Of a stretch of 64,000 bases of DNA, positions 1-10,194 are shown piece by piece; position 1 is the first letter of the stretch; each line of letters opens with the position of its first letter. The DNA lies in NCBI GenBank assembly GCA_963576475.1, contig OY754969.1, forward strand, positions 27,280,888 to 27,344,887, in the 5' to 3' direction. The DNA is from Molanna angustata (taxonomy: Eukaryota; Arthropoda; Insecta; Trichoptera; Molannidae). The notes under the pieces were generated by a model. The model was not told where the DNA came from and made no database searches. It worked only from the letters and a program-made list of their open reading frames with translations. The translations under genes and the position numbers were made by a program.

Positions 1-125
1 AACAACAATCTTATTATTTTTTATTTATTTTGTTGTAACGCCATCTATTGAGAGAATTGGTTTTTTGTAAATAATCAATAGATGGCGTTACAACAAAATA
101 AATAAAAAATAATAAGATTGTTGTT
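1..125. repeat. Near-perfect hairpin, 51-bp arms
   Basis: Bases 1-51 pair with 75-125 without visible mismatch around a 23-nt loop. The inner arm holds GTAACGCCATCTATTGA, also seen in variant form near 20527 inside another foldback. The element may extend left of the window. Confidence 0.85.
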
Positions 126-380
126 CATAATTTCACCCACAGATGGCTGTAGTAAAAATTCCTTATTTTCAAGCGAAAAGAATTTCAGTATAACAATATA
201 TAGAACTTCCAAAATTGAATTGATAGGGATCTCATTAAAAAGGCATAATTGGTGAACGTTGCGCAAGCGCATAAAGTGATCACGTAAACCAGCCGATGAC
301 AGGTCGTAAGCCCTGTAGGTGCCTTGATTTCCCGGTTCTCCTACAATAAATATTCCAACTTCGTCTCTATTGAGATAATT
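126..380 (+). repeat. Dispersed repeat, copy 1 (Z-Y segments)
   Basis: 213-370 (segment Y, with AATTGGTGAACGTTGCGC) recurs reversed at 20268-20418 and forward at 40498-40634. 185-212 (segment Z) recurs reversed at about 20419-20455. Confidence 0.7.
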
Positions 381-1112
381 AAAAATCTGTTAAAAAACAT
401 ACAAGTACAAATTATATATTGAACTAATATTAAAATCTGTAATTTTCACCTATAAAGAAGATGTGCACTGATAAACGCAACCACTCCCACACTTACCTTT
501 TTCATACCTATATTCAATATGAAAGAAAGTATATAAAAAAAAACAGCCATTATAAAATGATTAATCGAAGTAGGTATCTCTCGGAGTATTACATATAGGA
601 GGAATCTTACGTTGCTATTAGTAGGTACTTAAAAGTACTTTTGACAAAAACCATTGTTGCGATGATTTCGAAATGTGAATGTCATAATGCATTGGGCAAG
701 TACCATAAAAAGCAAACAACAAACCTCACATTGTATCAGACAAGGCTGATAACATACTAAGTAAGTATCATTATTCTTGATAGTGTTCAGAGTTAATCAA
801 GGACTATAGTTTCTGTCCTTTGTTGATATTAAAAGTACTAAGAGCAATATCATTTTGGTCTTACACTATGTAAATGCAAGAACTTGAAAGACTGAATTAC
901 CTACACAATTAACGGAAGAAGAGTATTTAAAATGTCGTATCATTCATAGATACATTAAATCATTCTTGTATATTCGTCTCAAGAAACTTGGCTAGTTTAA
1001 TTTTGAGTGCCAATACATTTCATTTGACTAATAATTATTATTAAATTTAGTTTCTCAACCGATAATTCCTGATGAAGTTCCATATTTTTAAGTAAATAAT
1101 AGGTATGTACCT

Positions 1113-1248
1113 ACTTGGTTTTATTGAATCGTTGTGATTATTGAAGCGTTTCGTGCGAGGAATATCGTCTATCGTTATTCTGACGATGTGCCACGCACGA
1201 AACGCGTCTATAATCACATTAAGTATATCAATAGAACAAAACCAAGTA
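1113..1248. repeat. Foldback with GCGTTTCGTGC core, copy 1
   Basis: An imperfect inverted repeat of about 60-bp arms. The core reads GATTAT..GCGTTTCGTGC and returns as GCACGAAACGCGTCTATAATC. It shares this core and the outer CAATAGAAC with 26894-27024. Confidence 0.75.
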
Positions 1249-1352
1249 TTAATATAAGTAAGCGAATCATATAATCATTGTAATAATTGAATTATAGAAA
1301 AATTAAGATTAATTTTATTACTTTTAAGTAATGATTTTTGTAATACCCACAT

Positions 1353-1435
1353 ACAGGGGGTAAGTTCGGTCAAGCGGTGAAATCAAAACCCTCATGATTA
1401 CATATATCATGGATATAATTATCATATTGTGATAA
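1353..1435 (+). mobile_element. Half copy of foldback MITE (GGGTAAGTTCGGTCAA)
   Basis: Matches the left arm of the MITEs at 52537, 55527 and 55701: GTAAGTTCGGTCAA, AAAACCCTCATGATTAC, ATATCATGGATATAATTATC. The right arm is missing. Confidence 0.65.
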
Positions 1436-1470
1436 ATAAATAATTAATTATTTTTATATTTTATTTTTAT

Positions 1471-1601
<131 letters not shown>

Positions 1602-1675
1602 GGCGCTGGCCGATTTACTAATGATATTAATAACAATTAAGCACTACAAATAATAACACTCAATTATTATTATTA

Positions 1676-4600
1676 CCATTATACACTTCCTCAAAAGAAT
1701 TAGCAGATCAATGCGTAAATTGTAAATTATTTAAAAGAGCAAAATAAAATGCAACAAACGCATCATCAAGCTTTCAATTGGGAATGGTTCACCCATCCAG
1801 ATACTTAACATATCAAAGGATTAGGCTCTGAGGAGGTCTCTATACTACCTAACAACCCTACTGATTCCCGAATATTAACGTTTAAAAAATCTTTAACGAT
1901 TCTACATGTATTCATAATTACCGTTTTTTGCATTTTTATTATTAAATTTTTCGATAAATCTATAATTTCTAAATTACGGATTAACGATTTTGGAATAATG
2001 CCAGTGGCTGAAATAATGAACGGTAATATTATTATTTTACGAGAATGCCAAAGTCTTTTAATCTCGTTACCTAAAGCGGTGTATTTTCTAATTTTTTCAT
2101 CAAAAGTTTTTATAATATTACTAGAATTTGGAATAGCCACGTCGCAAATATATGTTATTTTTTTAATTTTATCATGTATTATTAAATCGGGTCTGTTATG
2201 TTGAATTGACCGGTCAGTTAATATTGTTTTATCGTAATAAAGCGAAATATTATTATTTTCTAAAAATGAAATCGGATCATATTCATAATATGGTTTTATG
2301 TTTATCGCGTCAATTAATTTATATTTAATAGCTAAATTTTGATGTATTATTTTTGCTACTTGGTTATGTCTAAATGTATATTCTGATTGCGCGAGAAAAG
2401 AACAGCCCGATATTATATGATCGATTGTTTCCGGAAAAGCCAAACATTTCCTACAACTATCATCATCTACATTTATGTCTTTTATTATATATTTTTGATA
2501 ATTTTTAGTTTTTATTACTCTATCCTGAATTGCTATTATAAAACCTTCTAAATCCGCGTCCAAATCAACAATACTCAACCATTTGTTTGACCAAATTTTG
2601 TCAACATAAGGTTGGTTGAGAAATTTTGGATGTATAGAATGAATTATTTTATTTAGCCACGAATTTAGAAGGTCGTCATTTATATTTATTATATTGTTAT
2701 TGGCATTCTCGTAATTTAAATTTAATGTTGTTAAATTTTTGTCCGCCTCACAGATTACTTTATGCATTAAAGAACTATCAGATTTTTTGTGAAAGAAAGT
2801 TTTTAGCGATTCAATTTGATTATTATGTAACGATGTTATTTTTATTATACCCCTACCTCCTAAATTCCTAGGCAAATTGATTCGTTCAATCGCGGAATTA
2901 GGATGATGACAACGAAATTTAGTTAAACGCGTTCTAATTGTTCTTTCTAAACTATCTAAATCTGTTTTTGACCATTTAATAATTCCAAAAGAATATGTCA
3001 ATATCGGTATTGCCCAAGTATTAATAGCTTTAGTTAAGTTTTTAGCTGACAGATTGCATTTTAATATTTTCGTAATTCTATCTTTAAATTTTATATTAAT
3101 ATCAAATTTTATTTTCGTGTGGTCTAATTTGTTAGACTGCGGATAACCTAGATATTTATAAACCTCCAACCCTTTCAAACTATCTATTTGAAAATTTCTT
3201 TGAATATCACCACCCATTTCTAGTATTTTACCCTTTTCGACATGTAAAGTTTTACATTTATCTAAACCGAAAGACATTCTAATATCATCTGAAAATGCTT
3301 TTATTATCCTAATCATTTTTTCCAATTCTGAATCAGATTTAGCATATACTTTTATATCATCCATATATATTAAGTGCGAAATTTTAATATTAGACCGTGG
3401 ATGACCGTTAATTTTTATTCCATACTTAGATTCATTTAACATTTTAGAAAGCGGATTAAGAGCTAAACAAAACCAAAGTGGACTCAATGAATCTCCCTGA
3501 AAAATTCCGCGTTTAATTTTAATTCCTGGAATAGATATTTTATTAGAATTTAAATTTATTTTTAAATCTGTATTCCAGCCTAACATAATACATTTTAAAA
3601 AGTTTATTAAAATTGGGCTAATTTTGTATATTTCTAATATTTTTAAAAGCCACGAGTGCGGTACACTATCAAAAGCTTTTTTATAATCAATATATCCTAC
3701 ATGTAAATTACGATTTTTAGTTTGTATTTGTTTAAGAATTACTGAATCAATTATTAGTTGTTCTTTACATCCTAAATATTTTCTACGACATCCTTTTTGT
3801 TCTTCCGATAAAATATTTTTTTCATCTACGTGTTTATAAATTAAATCCGTCATACAGGAAGTTAAAATTTTATAAATCGTAGGTAAACATGTTATCGGTC
3901 TAAATTGAGAAGGATTATTAATATTTTCATTTTTAGGTAATAAATATGTTATTCCTTTAATAAGAAAATTTGGAATATTTTGAGGATGTCGTATTAATTT
4001 TGATAAATTTTTAGCCAAAAGTGGATGTAAAGAAGTGAAACGTTTATACCAAAAGTTATTTATTCCGTCGCAACCCGTGGCTTTCCAGTTATGAGATTTT
4101 TTAATATTTTTTGTTAATAAATCTAAAGTTATTTCAGAGAAACTCATTTCCTCCACATCAGCAAAATTCAGCTCCTCATCTTTTATCCACGGGCCCGAAT
4201 TGTTATGTGTTATATCGTTACTCCAAATTTTGGACCAAAAATCGCGAATATCTGATTCAGAGGTTAATGTTATATTATTATTAGTACTACTATTTTGACT
4301 ATCTAATTTGGAATAAAATAATTTTTCATTTTTTTTAAATAATTTATTATTATTATTTTTATTATAAATATAATTATATCTTTTAAGTCTACTAGATTTG
4401 ACTGCTAATTTTTGCTTTAAAAGATCTAATAAATCATTTATTGTATGTATGTTATTTGAGCTAAGTACATTATTATATCCAAAATTTACCCCAATTTTGC
4501 CTACATGTCTTAATATATTTCTACTTCTATTCCCATTTTTGAATTCTATAACCCTAGCAATACTACTTCTCAATAACGTTACATCCCTTTCTAATCTAAT

Positions 4601-5380
4601 TTGCCAATCAGGTTTTTTATATCTATGACAATTTTCATTATTTAAATTTATTTTAATGCCTAGAGCTTCATAAACCGTTATAGCGCTAGCATATATTAAT
4701 GTGTGTAAATCTAAAAAAATAATATTGTCATGTATTATTTTTGGTAAAATTATATCATTTATGTCGGATATTAATTTAGATAATTTTTTGGACGTATTTA
4801 ATTTAAATAATTTTGGTCTATTTATAGGATCTACATCTATATATCTATTTATATTATTAATTAATAAATTTGCTAACGCTATAATGTTTTCGTCAACGAA
4901 ATTAATGTTTGATACATTTAACTCCCTTATATTTAGAAATATATTTTGATTGGATAATTCTAATGATATATTTAAATTTTCTTCTAATATAACATTATCC
5001 GCAGTCATATTTTGTAAACTATTATCATCTAAATTATTTTCATTAATATTTTGAAAATCTAAATTTTCACGTTGCAATCTGTCACCTACTTCTAATTTTA
5101 TTTGATTTAATGTTGTTTGAGGAATTAAATTATTTTTAAAAATCGATCTTTTTTGATCGGCTACTCTTTGTTCAGTAACTGTCACTCCCGGAAAATTTTG
5201 ACAGAAAAATGAATGTAATTTTTTCCTATAAAATAACATATCTGTCTCTAATTTAGTTACGTAGAAATATGAATTTATTAAAAACGTATTAATCTCATTA
5301 GTCCATTTTAACCGCTGCCTAGGAATGCCTGCCTTGGTTAATCTATCTAAAATATTGTTCATCTTTAAACCCGATGACAA
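1676..5380 (-). mobile_element. R4/Dong-like non-LTR retrotransposon in a TAA microsatellite
   Basis: The body lies between two (TAA)n tracts read on the - strand: 5381-5397 at the 5' side and 1663-1675 at the 3' side. Dong elements of the R4 clade are known for insertion into TAA repeats, so target and protein agree. It has one ORF, a 5' leader of under 20 bp (possible 5' truncation) and a 3' UTR of about 130 bp with no long poly(A). The intact ORF suggests a young copy. Confidence 0.85.
1805..5362 (-). CDS. Single ORF of the R4/Dong-like element: reverse transcriptase and endonuclease
   Basis: 1185 residues from the ATG at 5362; the frame is open a little further, but only through TTG. Reverse-transcriptase blocks: YIDYKKAFDSVP (about 557-568, motif A), GIFQGDSLSPLWF (about 622, motif B), YMDDIKVYA (about 665, catalytic motif C), GLDKCKTLH (motif D). 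Near the C-terminus is a Cx2Cx8Hx4C knuckle (about 969-986), then a restriction-like endonuclease of PD-(D/E)xK type: RPDLIIHD ... YICDVAIP (about 1056-1075). This order, one ORF with RT then knuckle then REL-endonuclease, is that of the R2/R4 group, which copies itself by target-primed reverse transcription. No N-terminal zinc fingers were seen. No stop or frameshift breaks the ORF. Confidence 0.92.
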   Translation of the reverse strand: MNNILDRLTKAGIPRQRLKWTNEINTFLINSYFYVTKLETDMLFYRKKLHSFFCQNFPGVTVTEQRVADQKRSIFKNNLIPQTTLNQIKLEVGDRLQRENLDFQNINENNLDDNSLQNMTADNVILEENLNISLELSNQNIFLNIRELNVSNINFVDENIIALANLLINNINRYIDVDPINRPKLFKLNTSKKLSKLISDINDIILPKIIHDNIIFLDLHTLIYASAITVYEALGIKINLNNENCHRYKKPDWQIRLERDVTLLRSSIARVIEFKNGNRSRNILRHVGKIGVNFGYNNVLSSNNIHTINDLLDLLKQKLAVKSSRLKRYNYIYNKNNNNKLFKKNEKLFYSKLDSQNSSTNNNITLTSESDIRDFWSKIWSNDITHNNSGPWIKDEELNFADVEEMSFSEITLDLLTKNIKKSHNWKATGCDGINNFWYKRFTSLHPLLAKNLSKLIRHPQNIPNFLIKGITYLLPKNENINNPSQFRPITCLPTIYKILTSCMTDLIYKHVDEKNILSEEQKGCRRKYLGCKEQLIIDSVILKQIQTKNRNLHVGYIDYKKAFDSVPHSWLLKILEIYKISPILINFLKCIMLGWNTDLKINLNSNKISIPGIKIKRGIFQGDSLSPLWFCLALNPLSKMLNESKYGIKINGHPRSNIKISHLIYMDDIKVYAKSDSELEKMIRIIKAFSDDIRMSFGLDKCKTLHVEKGKILEMGGDIQRNFQIDSLKGLEVYKYLGYPQSNKLDHTKIKFDINIKFKDRITKILKCNLSAKNLTKAINTWAIPILTYSFGIIKWSKTDLDSLERTIRTRLTKFRCHHPNSAIERINLPRNLGGRGIIKITSLHNNQIESLKTFFHKKSDSSLMHKVICEADKNLTTLNLNYENANNNIININDDLLNSWLNKIIHSIHPKFLNQPYVDKIWSNKWLSIVDLDADLEGFIIAIQDRVIKTKNYQKYIIKDINVDDDSCRKCLAFPETIDHIISGCSFLAQSEYTFRHNQVAKIIHQNLAIKYKLIDAINIKPYYEYDPISFLENNNISLYYDKTILTDRSIQHNRPDLIIHDKIKKITYICDVAIPNSSNIIKTFDEKIRKYTALGNEIKRLWHSRKIIILPFIISATGIIPKSLIRNLEIIDLSKNLIIKMQKTVIMNTCRIVKDFLNVNIRESVGLLGSIETSSEPNPLIC

Positions 5381-5397
5381 ATTATTATTATTATTAT

Positions 5398-5960
5398 CGT
5401 CTCCGATGGTTGCAAATTAGATAATAATATCAATCTACAAAACAATAGGAGACGAATTGAATTTTTATGTTGGCAAATATAACTATCTACAATCCAGTAA
5501 CCTAAATAAATTAATTCCTATTTTCATACTATTACCTAATTTTCATATACAAATTTTAATTATTATAGTTATTATCAAATTATTAAATATTAATTAGATT
5601 AGATAAAATTTATAGTCTAATAATAATTATCTATATTTATTTACGTATCTAATATGACATAATAATATATTTTCCTATAATCTAAGATTTTCCTATAAAA
5701 CAAATAATTGTATACCTTGGTTACTGGAGACCTATCAAAATGAAATTTTAAATACGTTTATTTTCAATTTATACGTTAAAATCCACTGACACTTTTTATT
5801 TATCGCGTTAAATGAAGACTATTTATTATTATTTTACTGTTTTAGACTAATTTTATTATTTATTTACAACAAAAAATTAAAAAGCAATAGGACCGATATA
5901 ATATACGAGTGGTAGCTAAGGCCAACGTTGCCGGTTTTTATGTTTTTTTTTTTTTATTTT
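5398..5960. other. AT-rich spacer between the Dong-like element and the 33-bp array
   Basis: No ORF or known repeat beyond short T runs. It begins with CGTCTCCGATGG and contains GGAGACGAATTG near 5448, a loose inverted pair. Confidence 0.4.
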
Positions 5961-5969
5961 TATGTTTTT

Positions 5970-6255
5970 ATGTTTGCTGGCAAATACACACATTATTATT
6001 TATGTTTGCTGGCCAAATACACACATTATTATTTATGTTTGCTGGCCAAATACACACATTATTATTTATGTTTGCTGGCCAAATACACACATTATTATTT
6101 ATGTTTGCTGGCCAAATACACACATTATTATTTATGTTTGCTGGTCAAATACACACATTATTATTTATGTTTGCTGGCCAAATACACACATTATTATTTA
6201 TGTTTGCTGGCCAAATACACACATTATTATTTATGTTTGCTGGCCAAATACACAC
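5970..6255 (+). repeat. 33-bp minisatellite, 8.7 units
   Basis: Unit TATGTTTGCTGGCCAAATAC plus ACACATTATTATT, repeated with almost no change (one T for C at 6145; the first unit lacks one C). Because 33 divides by three, all three forward frames stay open; this is not a gene. Confidence 0.95.
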
Positions 6256-6262
6256 AAAATTA

Positions 6263-6600
6263 TTAAATTATCCAACTGCCGATTTATTCAAGAGAATCTA
6301 TTTATATTTTTCTATTTTCTACTTCTCGGGCAAACTAACAGGTACTATGTTTAATATTCATTTAACACGCACCCAATAACAAGTTGCCACATGACTTACG
6401 ATATTAATCGTCTCACAGATCCAGACTAAAAACACAATTAAAAACAGCGTCTCCAGCGGGAATCGAACCCGGGACCTTTGGATCAACAGTCAGATACCTA
6501 ACCAACTGAGCCAAAAAGGCTGACAACTTTCACTTTCACTTAACATATCGACATAGTTTTTCAAGCCAAGATCCGCGAGATTTTGTAAGGCCTGTTTTTT
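6263..6600 (+). mobile_element. Fragment of the TCCAACTGTCGAT repeat family, split by a SINE
   Basis: 6264-6292 (CCAACTGCCGATTTATTCAAG) and 6540-6600 (CTTAACATATCGACATAG, TTCAAGCCAAGATCCGCGAG) are the two halves of the left end of the 14795 copy. SINE-1 copy A lies between them. Confidence 0.6.
6320..6522 (-). mobile_element. SINE-1 copy A (tRNA-derived)
   Basis: On the - strand: A-box-like TGGCTCAGTTGGTTAGG, B box GGGTTCGATTCCC, then a body with GTGGCAACTTGTTATTGGGT and a tail TAGTTTGCCCGAGAAG. The body matches copies B (12325) and C (43841). Confidence 0.8.
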
Positions 6601-6722
6601 TACATTTTTTGTGGATTTTGATCCATGTTCAAACCATGCAACGGAAAATAATATAGATATTATGCAGAATTGATAAGCAATGTATTTCTCGAAATACGAG
6701 TCAAAAAAATCGAGTTGATACA

Positions 6723-6915
6723 AAAAATTACGTAGAAATTCATTGATACGGGAAAAATAATGTAGACATATTATGTCGATTATGATACTAAAGTTCGGCT
6801 TCGTCCTCCGGGAATAAATTTAGAAAACGAAATAAAATATAATTTCATACAAATATACATTAATTATTATGGAAGAGTGCATGGCGTATATTGGGTTGGT
6901 AAATATAAACAAGTA
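6723..6915. other. No gene or repeat recognised
   Basis: AT-rich, no supported ORF. Confidence 0.4.
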
Positions 6916-6917
6916 TA

Positions 6918-7645
6918 AAAAAATGAGAACATCCTTTTCAAAGTTTTTCTTCACGTAAAAAAAAATCATAAAAAATGTGGTAATGCAATAAATTTAGTTT
7001 ACTTTGTTTGAATTTTTTTTTTCAAAATATCAAATGGATTAAGCTGAAAACATGATTTCAGCGTGCATTGTCATCGGGAATAGACAAAGTCTGAAAGTTT
7101 CAGAGCTCTAACTGGTCGGGAAGTTAGTTTAAAATCGATTGCGAAATTCCAGTACAGACAAACACGAAGTTAATTAAGGGGCCATATAAACCTAAACACC
7201 TCAATTTCAAATCAAATTGCTCAAATATCTTAATCAGTGTGTTTCTAGAAAAAATACTATAAATGTTTACAACGTTTCTCTATTGAATGTTCGTCTCACA
7301 ATTTTTAAGTTCAGCCTAAATTCCCCTAAAAAAAATAGTAAAAATATCCTTGTTTAAAGTATTTTTTTTAATTAAACTCCGTAACTATGTGTCGTAGAAA
7401 AATAAATATTTCGATAAAGTTTTTTCATTTCAAGTAAGGTTTGTTCTTAAAATGCAAAATATCAACAAAGTTTGGGTTTCCGATAATTTAAATCACGTAA
7501 ACCTTTTTTACGCACGCAATAGTTACCTTTACTAACACGTAACTTCATAGTGCATTAGGCGGTTTCATCATATCATGTTATCAGTCACTAGATTTAGCGT
7601 TATATGTCCTCTTAAAAGGATGTAAAGAATTCAAGATACTATATA
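6918..7645 (+). repeat. Dispersed repeat family B, longest copy
   Basis: 6918-7190 holds GAACATCCTTTTCAAAG, CGTGCATTGTCATCGGGAAT, TTTCAGAGCTCTAACTGGTC and ACGAAGTTAATTAAGG, shared with 52440-53445 and 57370-57625. 7180-7645 recurs reversed at 41695-42045. Noncoding; possibly the 3' part of a LINE or a Helitron-like unit. Confidence 0.65.
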
Positions 7646-7795
7646 ATCCATTCTGACGGAGCTCGTCAAAGAGCGTTTCTGGTGAATGAAATTCCTGAAA
7701 CATTTAAGTAACACTATCAAACACCGAAAAAAAAGATTCCAAAACAGGGATTATTACAAACCGTCCACCTCTCCTCCGAAATGTCAGTAAAATAT

Positions 7796-7946
7796 TTTTT
7801 ATTTGAATATATGTTTTGATTATGTTTCAATTGTCTGTATTCCTCATTTCTCATTTATTTTCATGTATTTCCTTTTTTTATTTGAATATGTGTTTTGATA
7901 TGTTTCAATTGTCTGTACTTATTCCTCATTTTTCATTTATTTTTAA
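7796..7946 (+). repeat. Tandem duplication, about 75-bp units
   Basis: TTTTATTTGAATATATGTTTTGA ... TTTCAATTGTCTGTA ... TTCTCATTTATTTT occurs at 7796-7862 and again at 7876-7946 with small changes. Confidence 0.7.
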
Positions 7947-7949
7947 ACT

Positions 7950-9060
7950 TTTTTTAATGTTTTTGACTTTTTGTTCATGTATGATTTTGATTTAATTACT
8001 TTATGTATGACTTTGATTTAATTGCTTTGTATTTGATATTTTTTATTTGTCAGTGTAAGTGATTCCCTCATCAAGCACAAGATTGCAATCTTTTTGATTA
8101 GGCATTGCAAAAACAGCTATTTGTAAAAATTAATATACTAGTGAATTATATCTTTATGTGTATTATAACATTATATGTTAAATAAATAAGTATTCATAAT
8201 AAAACAATGAGATTTAGTAGACATGTAGATGATTATATAGTTAGACATTTTTATTTATTTTAGCTCCGACTCTCTCACACAATGTGCACTCCAGAGATGC
8301 ATCAGGCGGATGTGAATATGCGGATGAGAACAGACTTGTCGCAGGATTTACGTCATTGAAAATACATGCGTCAAGTTTTTTTTTACTTTATAGAAAGCAA
8401 AAGAAATGCAAGTGCTAAAGACATCTAAAACGAAACATATCCTTATATCATTTATTTTTTAGGGTTTTTAAAATTCAGATTACTGATTTGAGCTCCACAA
8501 AGATTAATTTCCTTTCACAGGACAATTGTATTGGGTGATGAGGCCATTATTAACAGCAAAATGAACTGACTTTACTTTTCAGAGAACATACGCGAATATC
8601 ATAATATGTAAATCTTTATGGAACTTAAATTGGGTAATTTAATTTTAAAAAAATCCAAAGACAACGCGCCGTCATTGACAAAATAGAAGGATTGCTCCAA
8701 TTGACCTAGGTAGAAATGACTTCTCTAGGATTTTAAATTAGCTTAATGCTTTTTACTGAATATGTCTTCCTAAACATGTAGATTATAAGTATAGATTCTC
8801 TAAACAAAGTATGATATAAATCAACAGGATTTGAACTCGCGACTACTGGATTCAGCTTTAAATAAATCAATAACTATAAAAAACGGTAATTGATATTTTT
8901 AAAAAATCTGGTATTAGCTTTAACGGAATAAAATACGTTAGATACCTACTTAATATAATAAAAGATAATGATTAAAATTACGACACACAACCAATTAAAT
9001 AAGTTGTGAAATTATAAACATAAAAACTAATTTCAAATTAATTAAATTTATCTTTTAACA
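7950..9060. other. AT-rich DNA without recognisable gene
   Basis: Only short ORFs and short simple tracts. Confidence 0.4.
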
Positions 9061-9087
9061 CAGTTACGTATTGCCGTAAATGTTCAT

Positions 9088-9565
9088 TTATTTTTACTCT
9101 CCACACTATGGAATAGTGGAGAGTCATGATTTCACAATTTTTAAGCATATTTTTTTACATTAATTTCTCAACGGGAATCATGTAGAGAGTGCACACTGTG
9201 AGTTACGTCGTGATTTGTTTGTATGTATGGCGTACGACATACGGCGTTCGGCGTACGGAATTATCCTTTTTGTGTCCTCTCTACAGCCCAAACTATAAGT
9301 CCGATCGACTTCATATTTACATACATTATAATATGTGTAAAGTGCATAGACCTAGAGCTGATTAGTTTTCCATAAAGAACTTTTAATTTCTTCTCTATGA
9401 TTTCATAATTTACGTTGTTTTTATGTGTCCTCTCTAGAGCCCAAACTATAATTCCGATTGACTTCATATTGATATCATATTATGTTAAGTCCATAAACTT
9501 AGAGCTGATTAGTTTTCCATAGATATCCGTTAATTTCTTCTCTATGATTTCATCTGTCCAAATTT
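9088..9565 (+). repeat. TTACTCTCCACAC repeat with internal 152-bp tandem duplication
   Basis: The start (TTACTCTCCACACTATGGAA TAGTGGAGAGT, a small hairpin) resembles the ACTCCTCACTA family at 31768 and 50285. 9271-9422 and 9423-9565 are two diverged units with GTGTCCTCTCTA, GCCCAAACTATAA, GAGCTGATTAGTTTTCCAT. The latter also occurs at 38422. Confidence 0.65.
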
Positions 9566-9654
9566 TCAAAATGCTCTCACGGTCTGGAAAGTCGAGGTAT
9601 TTTTATACTGTTTAAAATTTTGATATAATAAAAATACACTCATCAAAAATAGAT

Positions 9655-9727
9655 GGGTCGATGGTAGAGCGGTTAGCGCGCTGGGCTAGTAATCCAGTGG
9701 TCGCGAGTTCGAATCCTGCCTCGACCG
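9655..9727 (+). tRNA. tRNA-like sequence (anticodon loop CTAGTAA, Thr-AGT-like), probably degenerate or SINE head
   Basis: A good anticodon arm (CTGGG CTAGTAA TCCAG), an acceptor-like pair GGTCGA/TCGACC and a T arm around AGTTCGAATCC. The D stem pairs poorly and the T stem has an A-C mismatch, so this is more likely a tRNA pseudogene or SINE head than a working tRNA. Confidence 0.4.
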
Positions 9728-9765
9728 ATTTTGTTCACCTATAATTATTATTTAAAAAAAACGAC

Positions 9766-9834
9766 TGCACAAGCATTTATTTGCTTATTTTAGGGAACGT
9801 AGGAAGATGTATATGTACTTGTTTAACAAGGATT
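9766..9834 (+). repeat. Short dispersed repeat, also at 30948
   Basis: TTTATTTGCTTATTTTAGGG AACGTAGGAAGATGTATATG and the following TACTTGTTTAACAAGGA recur identically at 30948-31005. Confidence 0.75.
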
Positions 9835-9884
9835 ATTTTATGTGTCTCTATAGACAAACGAATTTTTTACTCTCCACTAATATC

Positions 9885-10000
9885 TTCGAGGGGTAGGCAG
9901 TGAGAGCCGAACACCGCATTCTTCTATCTTGACACATATACATCGCCTCATCAACATTGATACACTGTCACATACATGCTCATCTTGATATAGTAATGAA
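9885..10000 (-). pseudogene. Degenerate LINE tail, same family as 58226
   Basis: GGGGTAGGCAGTGAGAGCCGAACACC ... CTATCTTGACACATATACATCGCC ... CATGCTCATCTTG parallels 58237-58340, the C-terminal coding end of an RT element on the - strand. Only the last part remains. Confidence 0.5.
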
Positions 10001-10194
10001 ATTTTATTTAAAATTTCTCAACAGGTATCATGCAGAAAGTGCATACTATGAGTTTTGTGACAATGTTTTTGTGTGTTTGGTGTATTGTGAAAACTTTTGT
10101 CCTCTGAGAATCTTATATTTGTTTAAGAATCTAATAGAAATGTACTTCATAAAAATGTATTTAGAGATTGTCAACATTTAAAGAAGAAAAAATG

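Noticed and set aside
5363..5380. Start of the Dong-like ORF at 5380
   Set aside because: That start is TTG, six codons upstream; the first ATG is at 5362.
5909..6379. Three overlapping forward ORFs of 112-156 codons
   Set aside because: They exist only because a 33-bp tandem unit lacks stops in all three frames; start and end outside the array have no coding signal.
9655..9727. Functional tRNA-Thr gene
   Set aside because: D stem and T stem do not pair well; kept only as tRNA-like.
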